IMG/VR virus record: IMGVR_UViG_3300023174_000134
Span: 17,501-81,500 of that record
Origin: a virus
Length of the DNA stretch: 64,000 nucleotides
Strand: one strand, 5' to 3'
Below the pieces are notes generated by a model. That model searched no databases. It worked only from the letters and a program-made list of their open reading frames with translations, and was not told the origin of the DNA. Below, in pieces: positions 25,470 through 32,573 of this stretch (its first letter is position 1; every line of letters starts with the position of its first letter). A program made the position numbers and the translations under genes.

Positions 25470-25589
25470 CTACGAATGCTTAGCTACAAAAACAAGAACC
25501 ACAAAAATTACTAATGCAATTGCACACGCACCAGTATAAAATGCAAAACTTCTAATCTTCTTTTCTTTTACACAATTCTTATCTGGCAT
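25470..25589 (-). CDS. 39-aa membrane peptide ending inside the tmRNA acceptor piece
   Basis: An ORF from ATG 25587-25589 to TAG 25470-25472: a charged start MPDKNCVKEKKIRSF, then a membrane segment FYTGACAIALVIFVVLVFVA and KHS. Its last codons GTAGCTAAGCATTCGTAG are also the 5' part of the tmRNA acceptor piece. Its ATG overlaps the stop of the preceding 41-aa ORF (TAATG). Whether it is translated is unproven, but start/stop coupling and the membrane segment favour a real gene. Confidence 0.55.
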   Translation of the reverse strand: MPDKNCVKEKKIRSFAFYTGACAIALVIFVVLVFVAKHS

Positions 25590-25714
25590 TATAGATAATT
25601 CCCTAAAAACCAAATGATAAAAAGTAAAGATAGGCCACCAGCTAATATCTTTAAGGCACCAATCTGTCTTTCATTTTGCTCTGGTGTGCAGAGCTTCTTC
25701 CAATATTTATTCAT
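25589..25714 (-). CDS. 41-aa membrane peptide heading the tmRNA transcript
   Basis: MNKYWKKLCTPEQNERQIGA is followed by a membrane segment (LKILAGGLSLLFIIWFLGNY). The ATG lies six bases after the TATAAT of a consensus promoter, so the mRNA would be leaderless. No family was recognised. It is the first of four elements (two peptides, tmRNA, secreted peptide) in one probable transcript. Confidence 0.55.
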   Translation of the reverse strand: MNKYWKKLCTPEQNERQIGALKILAGGLSLLFIIWFLGNYL

Positions 25715-25720
25715 ACAGCT

Positions 25721-25749
25721 ATTATACACCTATTTTAGTTATTTGTCAA
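25721..25749 (-). promoter_or_regulatory. Consensus sigma70 promoter upstream of the tmRNA transcript
   Basis: On the minus strand TTGACA (25749-25744), 17 bases, TATAAT (25726-25721): a perfect host sigma70 consensus with optimal spacing. It overlaps the 3' end of the PD-(D/E)XK gene and reads toward the two peptides and the tmRNA. It lacks the hairpin of the repeated cassettes further along. Confidence 0.9.
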
Positions 25750-26409
25750 GTAATATTTGGCAATATACTGTTTTAATTGAGGCAGGTAAGGTTGTTTATC
25801 CCTCACAAATATCTGTGGTTTGCCTTCTTCAACGGCAATTGCCACTACCAATTTATTTATTGGTTTGCCTGTTATTTCACCAAACATTTCTGCATATGCC
25901 GAGCATTGCATAAAGTAATTGAGAATACCATCTTCCCATTTCTCTTTACTAGAGGTCTTAAAGTCAATGACTGCCAATTCTCCATCCCACTCAGCGATAC
26001 AGTCAACACGGCCAGCGATTTTCAGTCCATCAGAATATAGTGCCTGTTCTAATGAATAGATTTTACCAATATTTTGGTCTAACTCTGGCCTCAACTGTAA
26101 AAACAATTCTTTAATGTTTGGCATCATTGTTTGCATCCTCAATTCATTCATCTCATTGAGTAAATACTTTTCACAAACGGTGTGTAATGCGGTACCACGC
26201 CTTGATGCCTTACCAGAAACTTTATTGGCTTCTTCATCACCCACACGAGCACGCCATTCTAAGATAGCTTTCTTATTATAGGTTGACAATACGGTTGTAA
26301 CCGATGGGTATGAATTACCATTCGGTGTTTTGTATTGTCTACCACTTTCTGTTGTAACTGCTTCTAAATCAAAATCTAATTCAGGTAATTTAATGTGCTC
26401 AAATGTCAT
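25735..26409 (-). CDS. PD-(D/E)XK-family exonuclease
   Basis: The protein has 224 residues. NSYPSVTTVLSTYNKKAILE, SRRGTALHTVCEKYL (Glu/His helix), and the catalytic block GRVDCIAEWDGELAVIDFKT at about 133-152 with D-ExK-type geometry (Asp135, Asp149, Lys151) define a Cas4/RecB-like nuclease of the phage type. The final QCSAYAEMF helix supplies the Q/Y motif. It may act in recombination or DNA degradation. It is tightly packed with the 108-aa gene upstream. Confidence 0.85.
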   Translation of the reverse strand: MTFEHIKLPELDFDLEAVTTESGRQYKTPNGNSYPSVTTVLSTYNKKAILEWRARVGDEEANKVSGKASRRGTALHTVCEKYLLNEMNELRMQTMMPNIKELFLQLRPELDQNIGKIYSLEQALYSDGLKIAGRVDCIAEWDGELAVIDFKTSSKEKWEDGILNYFMQCSAYAEMFGEITGKPINKLVVAIAVEEGKPQIFVRDKQPYLPQLKQYIAKYYLTNN

Positions 26410-26732
26410 TTTTTACTTTGTAATCGTTTCGTAATCTTCTCAACGTGTTTTTTGACAACTTGAGCCGTTCTTGCTTCTTTGATAGATTTTCTACCATATC
26501 GTTCACCAACAGAAGAATTAGGATGTTTCTCTGCTACCTTTGATAACACTTCTTTGAAACCATCAGGCACTCGGTGTGAACCCATACCTGCAACACTAGT
26601 AACAATTGATGGTGCGGTTAATACTGATTGAACATGAGGATTTTCCTTAAGAAATGTTTCACGCTCTGACCATTTCATAAACAATTCAAATTCTTCATTT
26701 GTTACTGTATCAATAAAATTATAAGTTGGCAT
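26406..26732 (-). CDS. Conserved phage protein, unknown function
   Basis: The protein has 108 residues. MPTYNFIDTVTNEEFELFMK resembles the start of FmdB-like regulatory proteins but lacks the zinc-ribbon cysteines. DGFKEVLSKVAEKHPNSSVG and a Lys/Arg-rich C-terminus follow. I recognise the layout from T4-like marine phages without a function. Four-base overlap with the nuclease gene. Confidence 0.7.
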   Translation of the reverse strand: MPTYNFIDTVTNEEFELFMKWSERETFLKENPHVQSVLTAPSIVTSVAGMGSHRVPDGFKEVLSKVAEKHPNSSVGERYGRKSIKEARTAQVVKKHVEKITKRLQSKK

Positions 26733-27310
26733 TAAGAATATCCATGAGCTAAAGGTTCAACCATTTCAATAAACCATTGTGGTTGTGTTCTACTATTTAT
26801 TTTACCTTTCCATGACCATAAATGACTTTTGCTCATCACATAGTAATTGTGATATGATTGTAAAGAATTACCTGGTACCTTACAAGCATCAGGCATTGCC
26901 GGAGTTGGGCCAGTAAACGGGCCAACAGGACAATTATCTGGTACTTTTTTTAAATCAGGTATCAACCTTGCTGTTGCATGAATTTTACCATATCTATAAG
27001 TAAATTCTTTTTGTAGTTCACACCACATATTATACAACCAACGATAATTACTATCACTTTGTCGCAGCCAAATAGCGGAAGGATGATTCATCATTGTGGG
27101 TTTCATCAATCTATTCTCACGCTCATCAAGCAAACGCCATCTTTTAATGTTGCGATTATTAATTGTTTTGCCAATATACATTTCACCATCAAGAACACGA
27201 TGAGCTGTTGACATTAATTGAGCATATTCAATTACCATTTTACAAACGTGCCTATCAACGTGCATCTCTGCACATTTTATAGGATCAGGATCAAGGTAGA
27301 AGATGTTCAC
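26732..27310 (-). CDS. Conserved protein of phages, GTG start
   Basis: The protein has 192 residues. It begins with a GTG at 27308-27310 that overlaps the TGA of a 29-aa ORF. NIFYLDPDPIKCAEMHVDRH, VCKMVIEYAQLMSTAHRVLD and HPSAIWLRQSDSNYRWLY are conserved blocks found in various phages and some prokaryotes. The His/Asp pattern suggests metal binding. I do not know a demonstrated function. Confidence 0.7.
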   Translation of the reverse strand: MNIFYLDPDPIKCAEMHVDRHVCKMVIEYAQLMSTAHRVLDGEMYIGKTINNRNIKRWRLLDERENRLMKPTMMNHPSAIWLRQSDSNYRWLYNMWCELQKEFTYRYGKIHATARLIPDLKKVPDNCPVGPFTGPTPAMPDACKVPGNSLQSYHNYYVMSKSHLWSWKGKINSRTQPQWFIEMVEPLAHGYS

Positions 27311-27396
27311 TTTTTAATCCAATCATAAACGACTTTATCCAATTCTGTAAAATCATAATGTTTCTTTTTACCAAATATTTTTTTAAGCCAATTCAT
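27307..27396 (-). CDS. 29-aa basic peptide
   Basis: MNWLKKIFGKKKHYDFTELD continues with KVVYDWIKK. The ATG overlaps the TAA of the 59-aa ORF upstream and the TGA overlaps the GTG of the next gene. The tight coupling suggests it is translated. The amphipathic, Lys-rich start could bind membranes or nucleic acid. Confidence 0.5.
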   Translation of the reverse strand: MNWLKKIFGKKKHYDFTELDKVVYDWIKK

Positions 27397-27575
27397 TACC
27401 AACTCCCATCATCTATCCAAAAGCGGATTGTTAAAAATAAAAAACCAAAACTATATGTTGCTGACTCCCAAGGATCAAGTTCTTTTTGGATCCAAGGTAA
27501 AACTTTCCAATGTAATGGGTTGAAGCTAAATATAACACTCAAACCACTATATCTGAGGTAATCAATAAAGTTCAT
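27396..27575 (-). CDS. 59-aa conserved small phage protein
   Basis: An ORF from ATG 27573-27575. FSFNPLHWKVLPWIQKELDP and the end TYSFGFLFLTIRFWIDDGSW are typical of a small family I have seen in T4-like phages, with aromatic residues and one possible membrane-associated segment. No function is known. It overlaps the DnaQ-type gene by four bases and the 29-aa ORF by one. Confidence 0.65.
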   Translation of the reverse strand: MNFIDYLRYSGLSVIFSFNPLHWKVLPWIQKELDPWESATYSFGFLFLTIRFWIDDGSW

Positions 27576-28174
27576 TTAACTTCCTTTGCCATTGATATCA
27601 TGTCTAACATTCTTTTTTGTTGTTTCAGTATTTCAAAAAATAATCTTAAAGTGTTATAGGCATCAACATCAGCTCGGTGTGCTTTGCCTTCAAATTGCAT
27701 TTTATAAACACCCATTGCTGATGATAAACCACCTGATGGTTTTTTACCATTGGCCAACATTCTCATTACATACCAAGTTTTCACATCAACCCATCGGCGA
27801 CCAAAGTGTTTGAATTCAATGCCGTGTTTATCAAATTCATCCTTCAACTCGGTAGAATCTCCTCCACCCCAAGTTACAGGATTCACAAACACATCATTAT
27901 CTTTAATCAGCCTACTCAATTCTTGACCAATATCATAGTGTGTCATGCCAAATTGTGATATATCTTCATTGGTGATACCAGTCAAATCAGTAATAAACTG
28001 ATAGATTGGTTCATTGACTTTGACATACCACTTTTTAGTAATCCATTCACTTGGTTGCTCTCTTGCTGAACCGATGGCAACACCAATCTGTATGATACTT
28101 GGATTTGGTGTCGAACCATCTGGTGCATTATTGAGTTCAAGGTCAAGTGCTAGATATTTTTGGTCAAGATTCAA
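27572..28174 (-). CDS. DnaQ-like 3'-5' exonuclease (DEDDh)
   Basis: The protein has 200 residues. ExoI motif YLALDLELN (Asp10, Glu12), an ExoII-like region with WGGGDSTELKDEFDKHG, and ExoIII HRADVDAYNT (HxxxxD) complete the DEDDh set. It is a stand-alone exonuclease, possibly for RNA or DNA trimming or nucleotide salvage. It overlaps the stop of the lipoprotein gene by four bases. Confidence 0.87.
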   Translation of the reverse strand: MNLDQKYLALDLELNNAPDGSTPNPSIIQIGVAIGSAREQPSEWITKKWYVKVNEPIYQFITDLTGITNEDISQFGMTHYDIGQELSRLIKDNDVFVNPVTWGGGDSTELKDEFDKHGIEFKHFGRRWVDVKTWYVMRMLANGKKPSGGLSSAMGVYKMQFEGKAHRADVDAYNTLRLFFEILKQQKRMLDMISMAKEVK

Positions 28175-28878
28175 TTGTTAACTTTCACAGGCGTATTATC
28201 TACCTTTGGTGAATCATCAAGTGTTACCTTGAATGATACGGGTTTAGCTGTTTCATCGGTTGTAGCAGGCGGAACAGGACTTACGATAACTGGTTCATTC
28301 TGCTTGTTAACTTTATTAACCGATTCTTCAAGTTCACGGAATGCTGCCGATTTACGCAAAGCCATTTCTAAATTTTTGTCATTCTGAATCTTCTCAATCA
28401 ACAACTTATTAGAATCGTCTAGCGAATAACGCAATTGCACGAATGTTCTGAACCCACGGCCTTCATGGCGAATTTCAAAGTTTGGTCGCTGAATGCCAAC
28501 CAAATTCACTTGTGCAACCAGCAGTTTAGTGGTTCGTTCAATATCACGGTTCACTCCATCTGCACTACCAATCTCTGCGGTAAAGTCTTTCATCATCGCT
28601 GATACATAAGATGAATATTTTGCGGCTAACTCACGCTTTGCCGATAGCATCGCTTTATCAACCGAGAATTGGAGGTCAGCAGAATATTCACTTGATACGG
28701 AATACAAAGCATCATCTTTTGGTTTTTCCATGTACCAATCTGGCATACGAACCGAATCGCCAGTCTTAGCACCTTTACCAAATAGTGAACTAGAATCCAT
28801 AGCTGTTTTAGGTGGGTTTGAACCACAAGCCGACAACATTACTAATGGAACTAATGCTACTAATAACTTCTTTTTCAT
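28171..28878 (-). CDS. LPP20-type outer-membrane lipoprotein
   Basis: The protein has 235 residues. The signal peptide KKKLLVALVPLVMLSACGSN carries the lipobox LSAC with Cys18. DWYMEKPKDDALYSVSSEYS and LQFSVDKAMLSAKRELAAKY resemble the LPP20/FlgT-like fold (alternating Ala-rich helix). The C-terminal 40 residues are Pro/Val/Thr-rich and disordered. A Gram-negative outer-membrane lipoprotein in a phage suggests envelope modification, for example exclusion of other phages. The function is unproven. Paired with the next secreted gene. Confidence 0.75.
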   Translation of the reverse strand: MKKKLLVALVPLVMLSACGSNPPKTAMDSSSLFGKGAKTGDSVRMPDWYMEKPKDDALYSVSSEYSADLQFSVDKAMLSAKRELAAKYSSYVSAMMKDFTAEIGSADGVNRDIERTTKLLVAQVNLVGIQRPNFEIRHEGRGFRTFVQLRYSLDDSNKLLIEKIQNDKNLEMALRKSAAFRELEESVNKVNKQNEPVIVSPVPPATTDETAKPVSFKVTLDDSPKVDNTPVKVNN

Positions 28879-28886
28879 AATATAAA

Positions 28887-29669
28887 TTACCTTAAAATAT
28901 TAATGTGCCTTGTAATCACTTTTCGTTGACTACTTGGTATTTGAGAGATAACAAACTTCATTTCATTTTCGGTATAACTATCTTTCAAATTCACATTGTT
29001 GGTCACAAACAAAAACAACAACAACTCTTTTGATTGCACTTGCCCTTGAGGAACTTGTGCTTTCATTCTATATGGTTCGGATGGTAACACAAAATTACTG
29101 TTTGGTGTGGCAATCCATGTATTCAATACTCTATTGTAATTGCCGTCATAATAATTATACAAATACAGATTGCCTTGTTTGTTTACCGAACCGTTAAAGG
29201 TAATATCTGCACCATCTTTCAAATTAAAATTACCACCAATGATAAACTGTATGTCGTTCTTTACCTTTTGAACATCAGCGTTTATCGTTACCACACAAAC
29301 TTTATAACCACGCTCTACTACGATATCTCTTTTGACATCCGAGATTGATTTTATATGGCCTTCAATTTTGTTGAAGGTCTGCCGATTAAAATTGCAATTT
29401 TCACTTTGACAATTTTCTTCAATCATGGCATCCACATACTCACCATTAAATTTGATTAAAGCATTTTGTTTAGCATTTTCTTCTGCAAATTCACAAGCAA
29501 CATTCTCTGCGGTCTCGGGACCAAAACGATGTTCACCGACACCTATTATCGCATTAGCATTAAATGCTAACATTAAACCAATTATCGCTGTATAGGTCTG
29601 CAAACGGCATGAAGCTTTGAATTTACTTGTTTCAATGCCTTTGTCATTCTGATTTGAGATTCTATACAT
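28887..29669 (-). CDS. Secreted FlgT/LPP20-like protein with DUF4384-like end
   Basis: The protein has 260 residues. The n-region KFKASCRLQ is followed by TYTAIIGLMLAFNANA, with an A-N-A cleavage site at about 40. GPETAENVACEFAEENAKQN resembles the first domain of FlgT/LPP20 proteins. ADITFNGSVNKQGNLYLYNY and SNFVLPSE resemble DUF4384. Two cysteine pairs are present. The ATG at 29669 is used here, but a TTG at 29606 would give a shorter signal peptide and less overlap with the preceding ORF. Likely partner of the LPP20-like lipoprotein. Confidence 0.65.
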   Translation of the reverse strand: MYRISNQNDKGIETSKFKASCRLQTYTAIIGLMLAFNANAIIGVGEHRFGPETAENVACEFAEENAKQNALIKFNGEYVDAMIEENCQSENCNFNRQTFNKIEGHIKSISDVKRDIVVERGYKVCVVTINADVQKVKNDIQFIIGGNFNLKDGADITFNGSVNKQGNLYLYNYYDGNYNRVLNTWIATPNSNFVLPSEPYRMKAQVPQGQVQSKELLLFLFVTNNVNLKDSYTENEMKFVISQIPSSQRKVITRHINILR

Positions 29670-29749
29670 TTTTCTTTATTCACAAATTGGTCATGCACAT
29701 TGTAATTTGTTGGCATACCCAACCATAATACTAATGCCCATGTGTTCAT
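29582..29749 (-). CDS. 55-aa small protein overlapping the secreted gene
   Basis: From the ATG at 29749 the ORF reads MNTWALVLWLGMPTNYNVHD followed by QFVNKEKCIESQIRMTKALK and a Cys-containing end. The N-terminal hydrophobic part and two cysteines suggest a small secreted protein seen in other T4-like phages. It overlaps the next gene's 5' end by 88 bases in another frame, which argues for a later start in that gene. An ATG at 29764 is also open. Confidence 0.55.
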   Translation of the reverse strand: MNTWALVLWLGMPTNYNVHDQFVNKEKCIESQIRMTKALKQVNSKLHAVCRPIQR

Positions 29750-30015
29750 AATATACTCGACCAAGTTTTCAATTTGGTTATTTTTCGTTCAGCAGCTTTT
29801 GCTACCTCGTCAATGTCAATAATATTATTATCACCCATCAATTTAATCATCGCAACTAAATCACCAACTTCTTCAACTAGTCTGCTACGATTGTTAATGC
29901 CATCTTCTGGCCACCGAGATTCAAAACCAAAACGAAAGATTTTACTAATTGCTTGAGTAACTTCTGCACACTCCTCTTGAGCAATTAATAATATTTCTTT
30001 TTCTTTATTGTTCAT
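29746..30015 (-). CDS. MazG-like nucleotide pyrophosphohydrolase
   Basis: The protein has 89 residues. LIAQEECAEVTQAISK (E-E-x-x-E) and RLVEEVGDLVAMIKLM (E-x-x-D) are the metal-binding motifs of the all-alpha NTP-pyrophosphatase fold. Small members in phages hydrolyse (d)NTPs, and some act on ppGpp-related pools. It overlaps the upstream 75-aa gene by four bases. Confidence 0.85.
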   Translation of the reverse strand: MNNKEKEILLIAQEECAEVTQAISKIFRFGFESRWPEDGINNRSRLVEEVGDLVAMIKLMGDNNIIDIDEVAKAAERKITKLKTWSSIL

Positions 30016-30239
30016 CTTAATGTATTCTTTACTTTGAATTCTTTCATGGTGTAGTAATCAACCAAACACCGCTCTATATGTGTAATTAAATCCGTTTGGG
30101 CATTGCCTTCAATTACAAATCTAACTGGACAATATCCCCATGTTTTACGCTTTACAAAGTCAGCATAGTATTTTCTATGTTCATTATTTGAAGCATCAAA
30201 TACCATCAGAGGCCGTAAACTTAAACTTAATAAACTCAT
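30012..30239 (-). CDS. Conserved small phage protein
   Basis: The protein has 75 residues. LSLRPLMVFDASNNEHRKYY, ADFVKRKTWGYCPVRFVIEG and a helix ending DYYTMKEFKVKN form a pattern seen in several T4-like phages. Soluble, function unknown. Its stop overlaps the MazG-like start. Confidence 0.65.
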   Translation of the reverse strand: MSLLSLSLRPLMVFDASNNEHRKYYADFVKRKTWGYCPVRFVIEGNAQTDLITHIERCLVDYYTMKEFKVKNTLR

Positions 30240-30292
30240 AATAATTTCACTTTGTAAATGTTAGAAAAATGCTAAGGGACACTCAAGGCGCT

Positions 30293-30418
30293 TCACAGCG
30301 AGCTATCGTGCTGTTGTTTAAGGGTGAGCGAAATTCGCCTGTATGAGCACTTTAAATGCGGACGATCCATTTTTATAGTATCATAGATACTCGGCATCTC
30401 CGACTTACAAGCTCGCAT
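30293..30418 (-). CDS. Possible 41-aa ORF
   Basis: An open frame MRACKSEMPSIYDTIKMDRP followed by HLKCSYRRISLTLKQQHDSS and L. A weak GGAAATTC precedes the ATG at 30418. No relative was recognised, and the codon choice looks less regular than that of neighbours. The interval from 30240 to 30450 otherwise holds only a short hairpin (ACAGC...GCTGT). It could instead be an untranslated leader of the 75-aa gene. Confidence 0.3.
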   Translation of the reverse strand: MRACKSEMPSIYDTIKMDRPHLKCSYRRISLTLKQQHDSSL

Positions 30419-30450
30419 GAATTTCCGCAACTCTCCCATTAGCAAACTGG

Positions 30451-30843
30451 TTACTCAGTAACTTCGGTTACTGTCATTTCTTCAGCAACTGGTGCCTTAA
30501 CTTCTTTGGCAACTTCGGTTGCTTTCAAGTCTTTCAACTTGCCAACTTGTTTAGCAGAAGGAACATACCCAGCGTCTAACACACCAGCACGCTTCATGTA
30601 GTCCTTAACTTGGTCAACATTCATCAACTGATAACCAGAAACTTTACGGCCATCTTTGATTACTTTAACAGTACCATTGGCTTGGGTCTTGATATGCCAC
30701 ATATAAGTGGAAATACGATACATGAAAATCTCATGCCCAAGGAGAGTATTAATCTCGTCTTTTGTTACAGGCTTGCCAGAAATCATTACTGTCAATAATT
30801 TTTGGAAAGGTTTCAACTTCATTTTTTTAGCAGGTTTTGCCAT
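30451..30843 (-). CDS. Conserved phage protein with winged-helix-like core
   Basis: The protein has 130 residues from the ATG at 30843 (GGAG seven bases upstream; a GTG is one codon earlier). FQKLLTVMISGKPVTKDEIN and HEIFMYRISTYMWHIKTQAN suggest a small helical DNA-binding fold, with KDGRKVSGYQLMN as a wing. The C-terminus is a Glu/Val/Ala-rich tail. Driven by the sigma70 promoter at 30877. The function is inferred only from fold resemblance. Confidence 0.6.
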   Translation of the reverse strand: MAKPAKKMKLKPFQKLLTVMISGKPVTKDEINTLLGHEIFMYRISTYMWHIKTQANGTVKVIKDGRKVSGYQLMNVDQVKDYMKRAGVLDAGYVPSAKQVGKLKDLKATEVAKEVKAPVAEEMTVTEVTE

Positions 30844-30876
30844 CACATAACTCCATTATCAATTAAAGGAACAACC

Positions 30877-30905
30877 ATTATACTACAAATATGCCTGAAA
30901 GTCAA
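30877..30905 (-). promoter_or_regulatory. sigma70 promoter (TTGACT-17-TATAAT)
   Basis: On the minus strand TTGACT (30905-30900), 17 bases with TTCAGGCAT as in the cassette family, then TATAAT (30882-30877). The leader of about 26 bases carries GGAG for the 130-aa gene. No GTTGC hairpin lies directly upstream. Confidence 0.85.
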
Positions 30906-30922
30906 GCGCTTTTTCGGTAATG

Positions 30923-31372
30923 TTAAGCTGTTTCGGCAACATTACAGAAATCTACAAATTCGGGTAATGATCCAGAGAATACCACTTCACTCTCATAATC
31001 ACCACTTATACCGAAAAAATTACAACCACAATAATACACTTCAATTTTGAATTGACCATCAACATTCAAAATGTGATACTCATAATCTTGACCACAATCT
31101 TCTGCGGTTACAGGATACAAATAAAATCCACCAGATTCTTTTTTGAAATTAGCAACTAATTGTGCAGCCAAATCGCCCATGCCATTAAAGAATTTGCCTT
31201 CTTCGCCAAAGCGTAAGCCATTGACAATTTTACCACCAGATAAAAACTCGGCCAACTCTGCACCGTGGCCAGATGGATAACCATCAAACTGGCGGTACAT
31301 ATTCACAATTGGTTCGGCTCTTTCGCCTTTTACCGATTCACTATACACGAATGTTAAACTTCTGGTACCCAT
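30923..31372 (-). CDS. Conserved protein, unknown function (MGTRSLT family)
   Basis: The protein has 149 residues. MGTRSLTFVYSE with MYRQFDGYPSGHGAELAEFL and YHILNVDGQFKIEV are typical of a family found in phages and some bacteria. A soluble mixed alpha/beta protein with four cysteines. No function is known to me. It stands just upstream of the promoter at 30877 and starts eight bases before the end of the 77-aa gene. Confidence 0.75.
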   Translation of the reverse strand: MGTRSLTFVYSESVKGERAEPIVNMYRQFDGYPSGHGAELAEFLSGGKIVNGLRFGEEGKFFNGMGDLAAQLVANFKKESGGFYLYPVTAEDCGQDYEYHILNVDGQFKIEVYYCGCNFFGISGDYESEVVFSGSLPEFVDFCNVAETA

Positions 31373-31380
31373 AATAACTC

Positions 31381-31614
31381 CTAATAATTATAAACTGAAA
31401 ATGCTATTGCATCTTCTTTCAAACAAGTGGACTGTTTACTATTCCAACCACGAAAACGAGCAGAAGGAACATTAAAACGGGGACCACGATATCTAACCTT
31501 AAAAAACTTACCTTGATGAGCCATCACTTTACGGAATTCAGCAAGATATTCAATTGGCACTCGGTGATAAATTGCACAAACACCAGATTTTTTAAACTGT
31601 TCAAAATTAACCAT
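31381..31614 (-). CDS. Small basic conserved phage protein
   Basis: The protein has 77 residues. FRKVMAHQGKFFKVRYRGPR, FNVPSARFRGWNSKQSTCLK and a final EDAIAFSVYNY. Basic, aromatic and soluble. I recognise the RYRGPR...STCLKEDA layout from other phages as a short unknown family. The ATG overlaps the TAA of the 58-aa ORF. Confidence 0.65.
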   Translation of the reverse strand: MVNFEQFKKSGVCAIYHRVPIEYLAEFRKVMAHQGKFFKVRYRGPRFNVPSARFRGWNSKQSTCLKEDAIAFSVYNY

Positions 31615-31783
31615 AATCCACCATCATATCTTCAATTTCAACCCATTCATCTTCAATACCATCAGGGATTTGTTTTGCAACAACCGCACGATAAGCTTCA
31701 GCATCTTCAATATCAGCAAACGCTTTCAAATTCACATACCCATTTTCGGGACCGAATGATTTTACAATATAAACTACTTGCAT
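31607..31783 (-). CDS. 58-aa acidic protein
   Basis: An ORF from ATG 31781-31783. QVVYIVKSFGPENGYVNLKA, FADIEDAEAYRAVVAKQIPD and an acidic end EDEWVEIEDMMVDYG. It overlaps the next gene start by eight bases. Small acidic proteins of this sort are often early phage effectors, but nothing specific can be said. Confidence 0.6.
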   Translation of the reverse strand: MQVVYIVKSFGPENGYVNLKAFADIEDAEAYRAVVAKQIPDGIEDEWVEIEDMMVDYG

Positions 31784-31784
31784 A

Positions 31785-32573
31785 TTAAGCCGCCTTTTTC
31801 ATTACATTAATAATAGGAAGATATTGTATACCTTCACCAATTGGAAACTTCACAAAGCCAGAGGTATCTTTTTTCGCTTTACCTTTAGCATACAAACCAA
31901 TAATTGAATTCTTTGGATCCAAAAACCGTAAATCACTTTCATCACCATTGAAAACGGACATATTGTAATTAAAGAATTTGTTAGGCATTGGTGAACCTTT
32001 TTTAATACCAAATACGACAGCAATATTCATGCCTTGCTTTACTGCTTCTTTACAATCAAAGTAATTACCATCAGCCATTGAAAATGTTAAATGGTAATTT
32101 TTGAAGTCCGCAACTTTACGACCAAGAACCTTGGTATAATCATAAAACTGGACATCAGGAAAGGCAGTAAAAATGTTACGATATAATTTTCCATCACGAA
32201 TAACCTCATATTTTTCCCAAGATAAATCACTTGTACCGTTTAATCTAAAAACAGGAATTAAACCTTTTTTAGCCGATTGTTTAATTGCTAATTTAATATC
32301 AGCAACTAACCATTCCATAAAACCTGCTCGTTCTTCAAAAAAGAATTGTGTTTTACGGATACGAGCTTCTTGAATAGTATTGGTTGTAGCACCTTTTTTA
32401 AACATACCGCCACGACCAGCAGTATTCAAGCAAGCTGCCTTACAACCTGCTGTCGCTTTAGGACAGGTGTTAAAACCAGATAAGTCAGCAGGTGCCAAAT
32501 GTAGAATGTAGGTGTTATAACCTTGCGATAAACCTTTTAATACTTTTGGGTTACCAGTGCTTAATAATTTCAT
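31785..32573 (-). CDS. Conserved phage protein with N-terminal cysteine cluster (DUF7227-like)
   Basis: The protein has 262 residues. MKLLSTGNPKVLKGLSQGYN, then LHLAPADLSGFNTCPKATAG, CKAACLNTAGRGG with three or four cysteines at about 36-48, and FRLNGTSDLSWEKYEV. This layout is that of a widespread phage family of unknown function (DUF7227-type as I recall it), whose Cys cluster suggests a metal or Fe-S site. Directly controlled by the cassette promoter at 32607, with a leader of about 27 bases. Confidence 0.75.
   Translation of the reverse strand: MKLLSTGNPKVLKGLSQGYNTYILHLAPADLSGFNTCPKATAGCKAACLNTAGRGGMFKKGATTNTIQEARIRKTQFFFEERAGFMEWLVADIKLAIKQSAKKGLIPVFRLNGTSDLSWEKYEVIRDGKLYRNIFTAFPDVQFYDYTKVLGRKVADFKNYHLTFSMADGNYFDCKEAVKQGMNIAVVFGIKKGSPMPNKFFNYNMSVFNGDESDLRFLDPKNSIIGLYAKGKAKKDTSGFVKFPIGEGIQYLPIINVMKKAA

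Larger units (their letters stand above)
25110..25487 (-). ncRNA. ssrA: Circularly permuted tmRNA (two-piece ssrA)
   Basis: On the minus strand the 3' part comes first. The acceptor piece (25487-25417) has GTAGCTAAGCATTCGTAG (E. coli CTAAGCATGTAG), a T-arm GGCGG-TGCAAAT-CCGCC, and ends CACCTCC-A-CCA. A 68-base spacer follows (25416-25349), then the coding piece starting GGGGGTG at 25348 with ATAGATTCGACATGG. GGGGGTG pairs with CACCTCC in seven pairs, including G3-U, the alanine identity element. The tag at 25265-25233 reads ANDNKFALAA then TAA. After it GCAG-CCTAA-AAA-CTGC-TTAGG forms a pseudoknot, and GGTGAGT...ACTCACC a hairpin. Outer ends are approximate. Rescue of stalled ribosomes is the known role of this RNA class. 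Confidence 0.95.

Noticed and set aside
30240-30450. A possible CRISPR-like or attachment element in the 30.3 kb gap
   Set aside because: No repeated unit was found, only short hairpins and one weak ORF.
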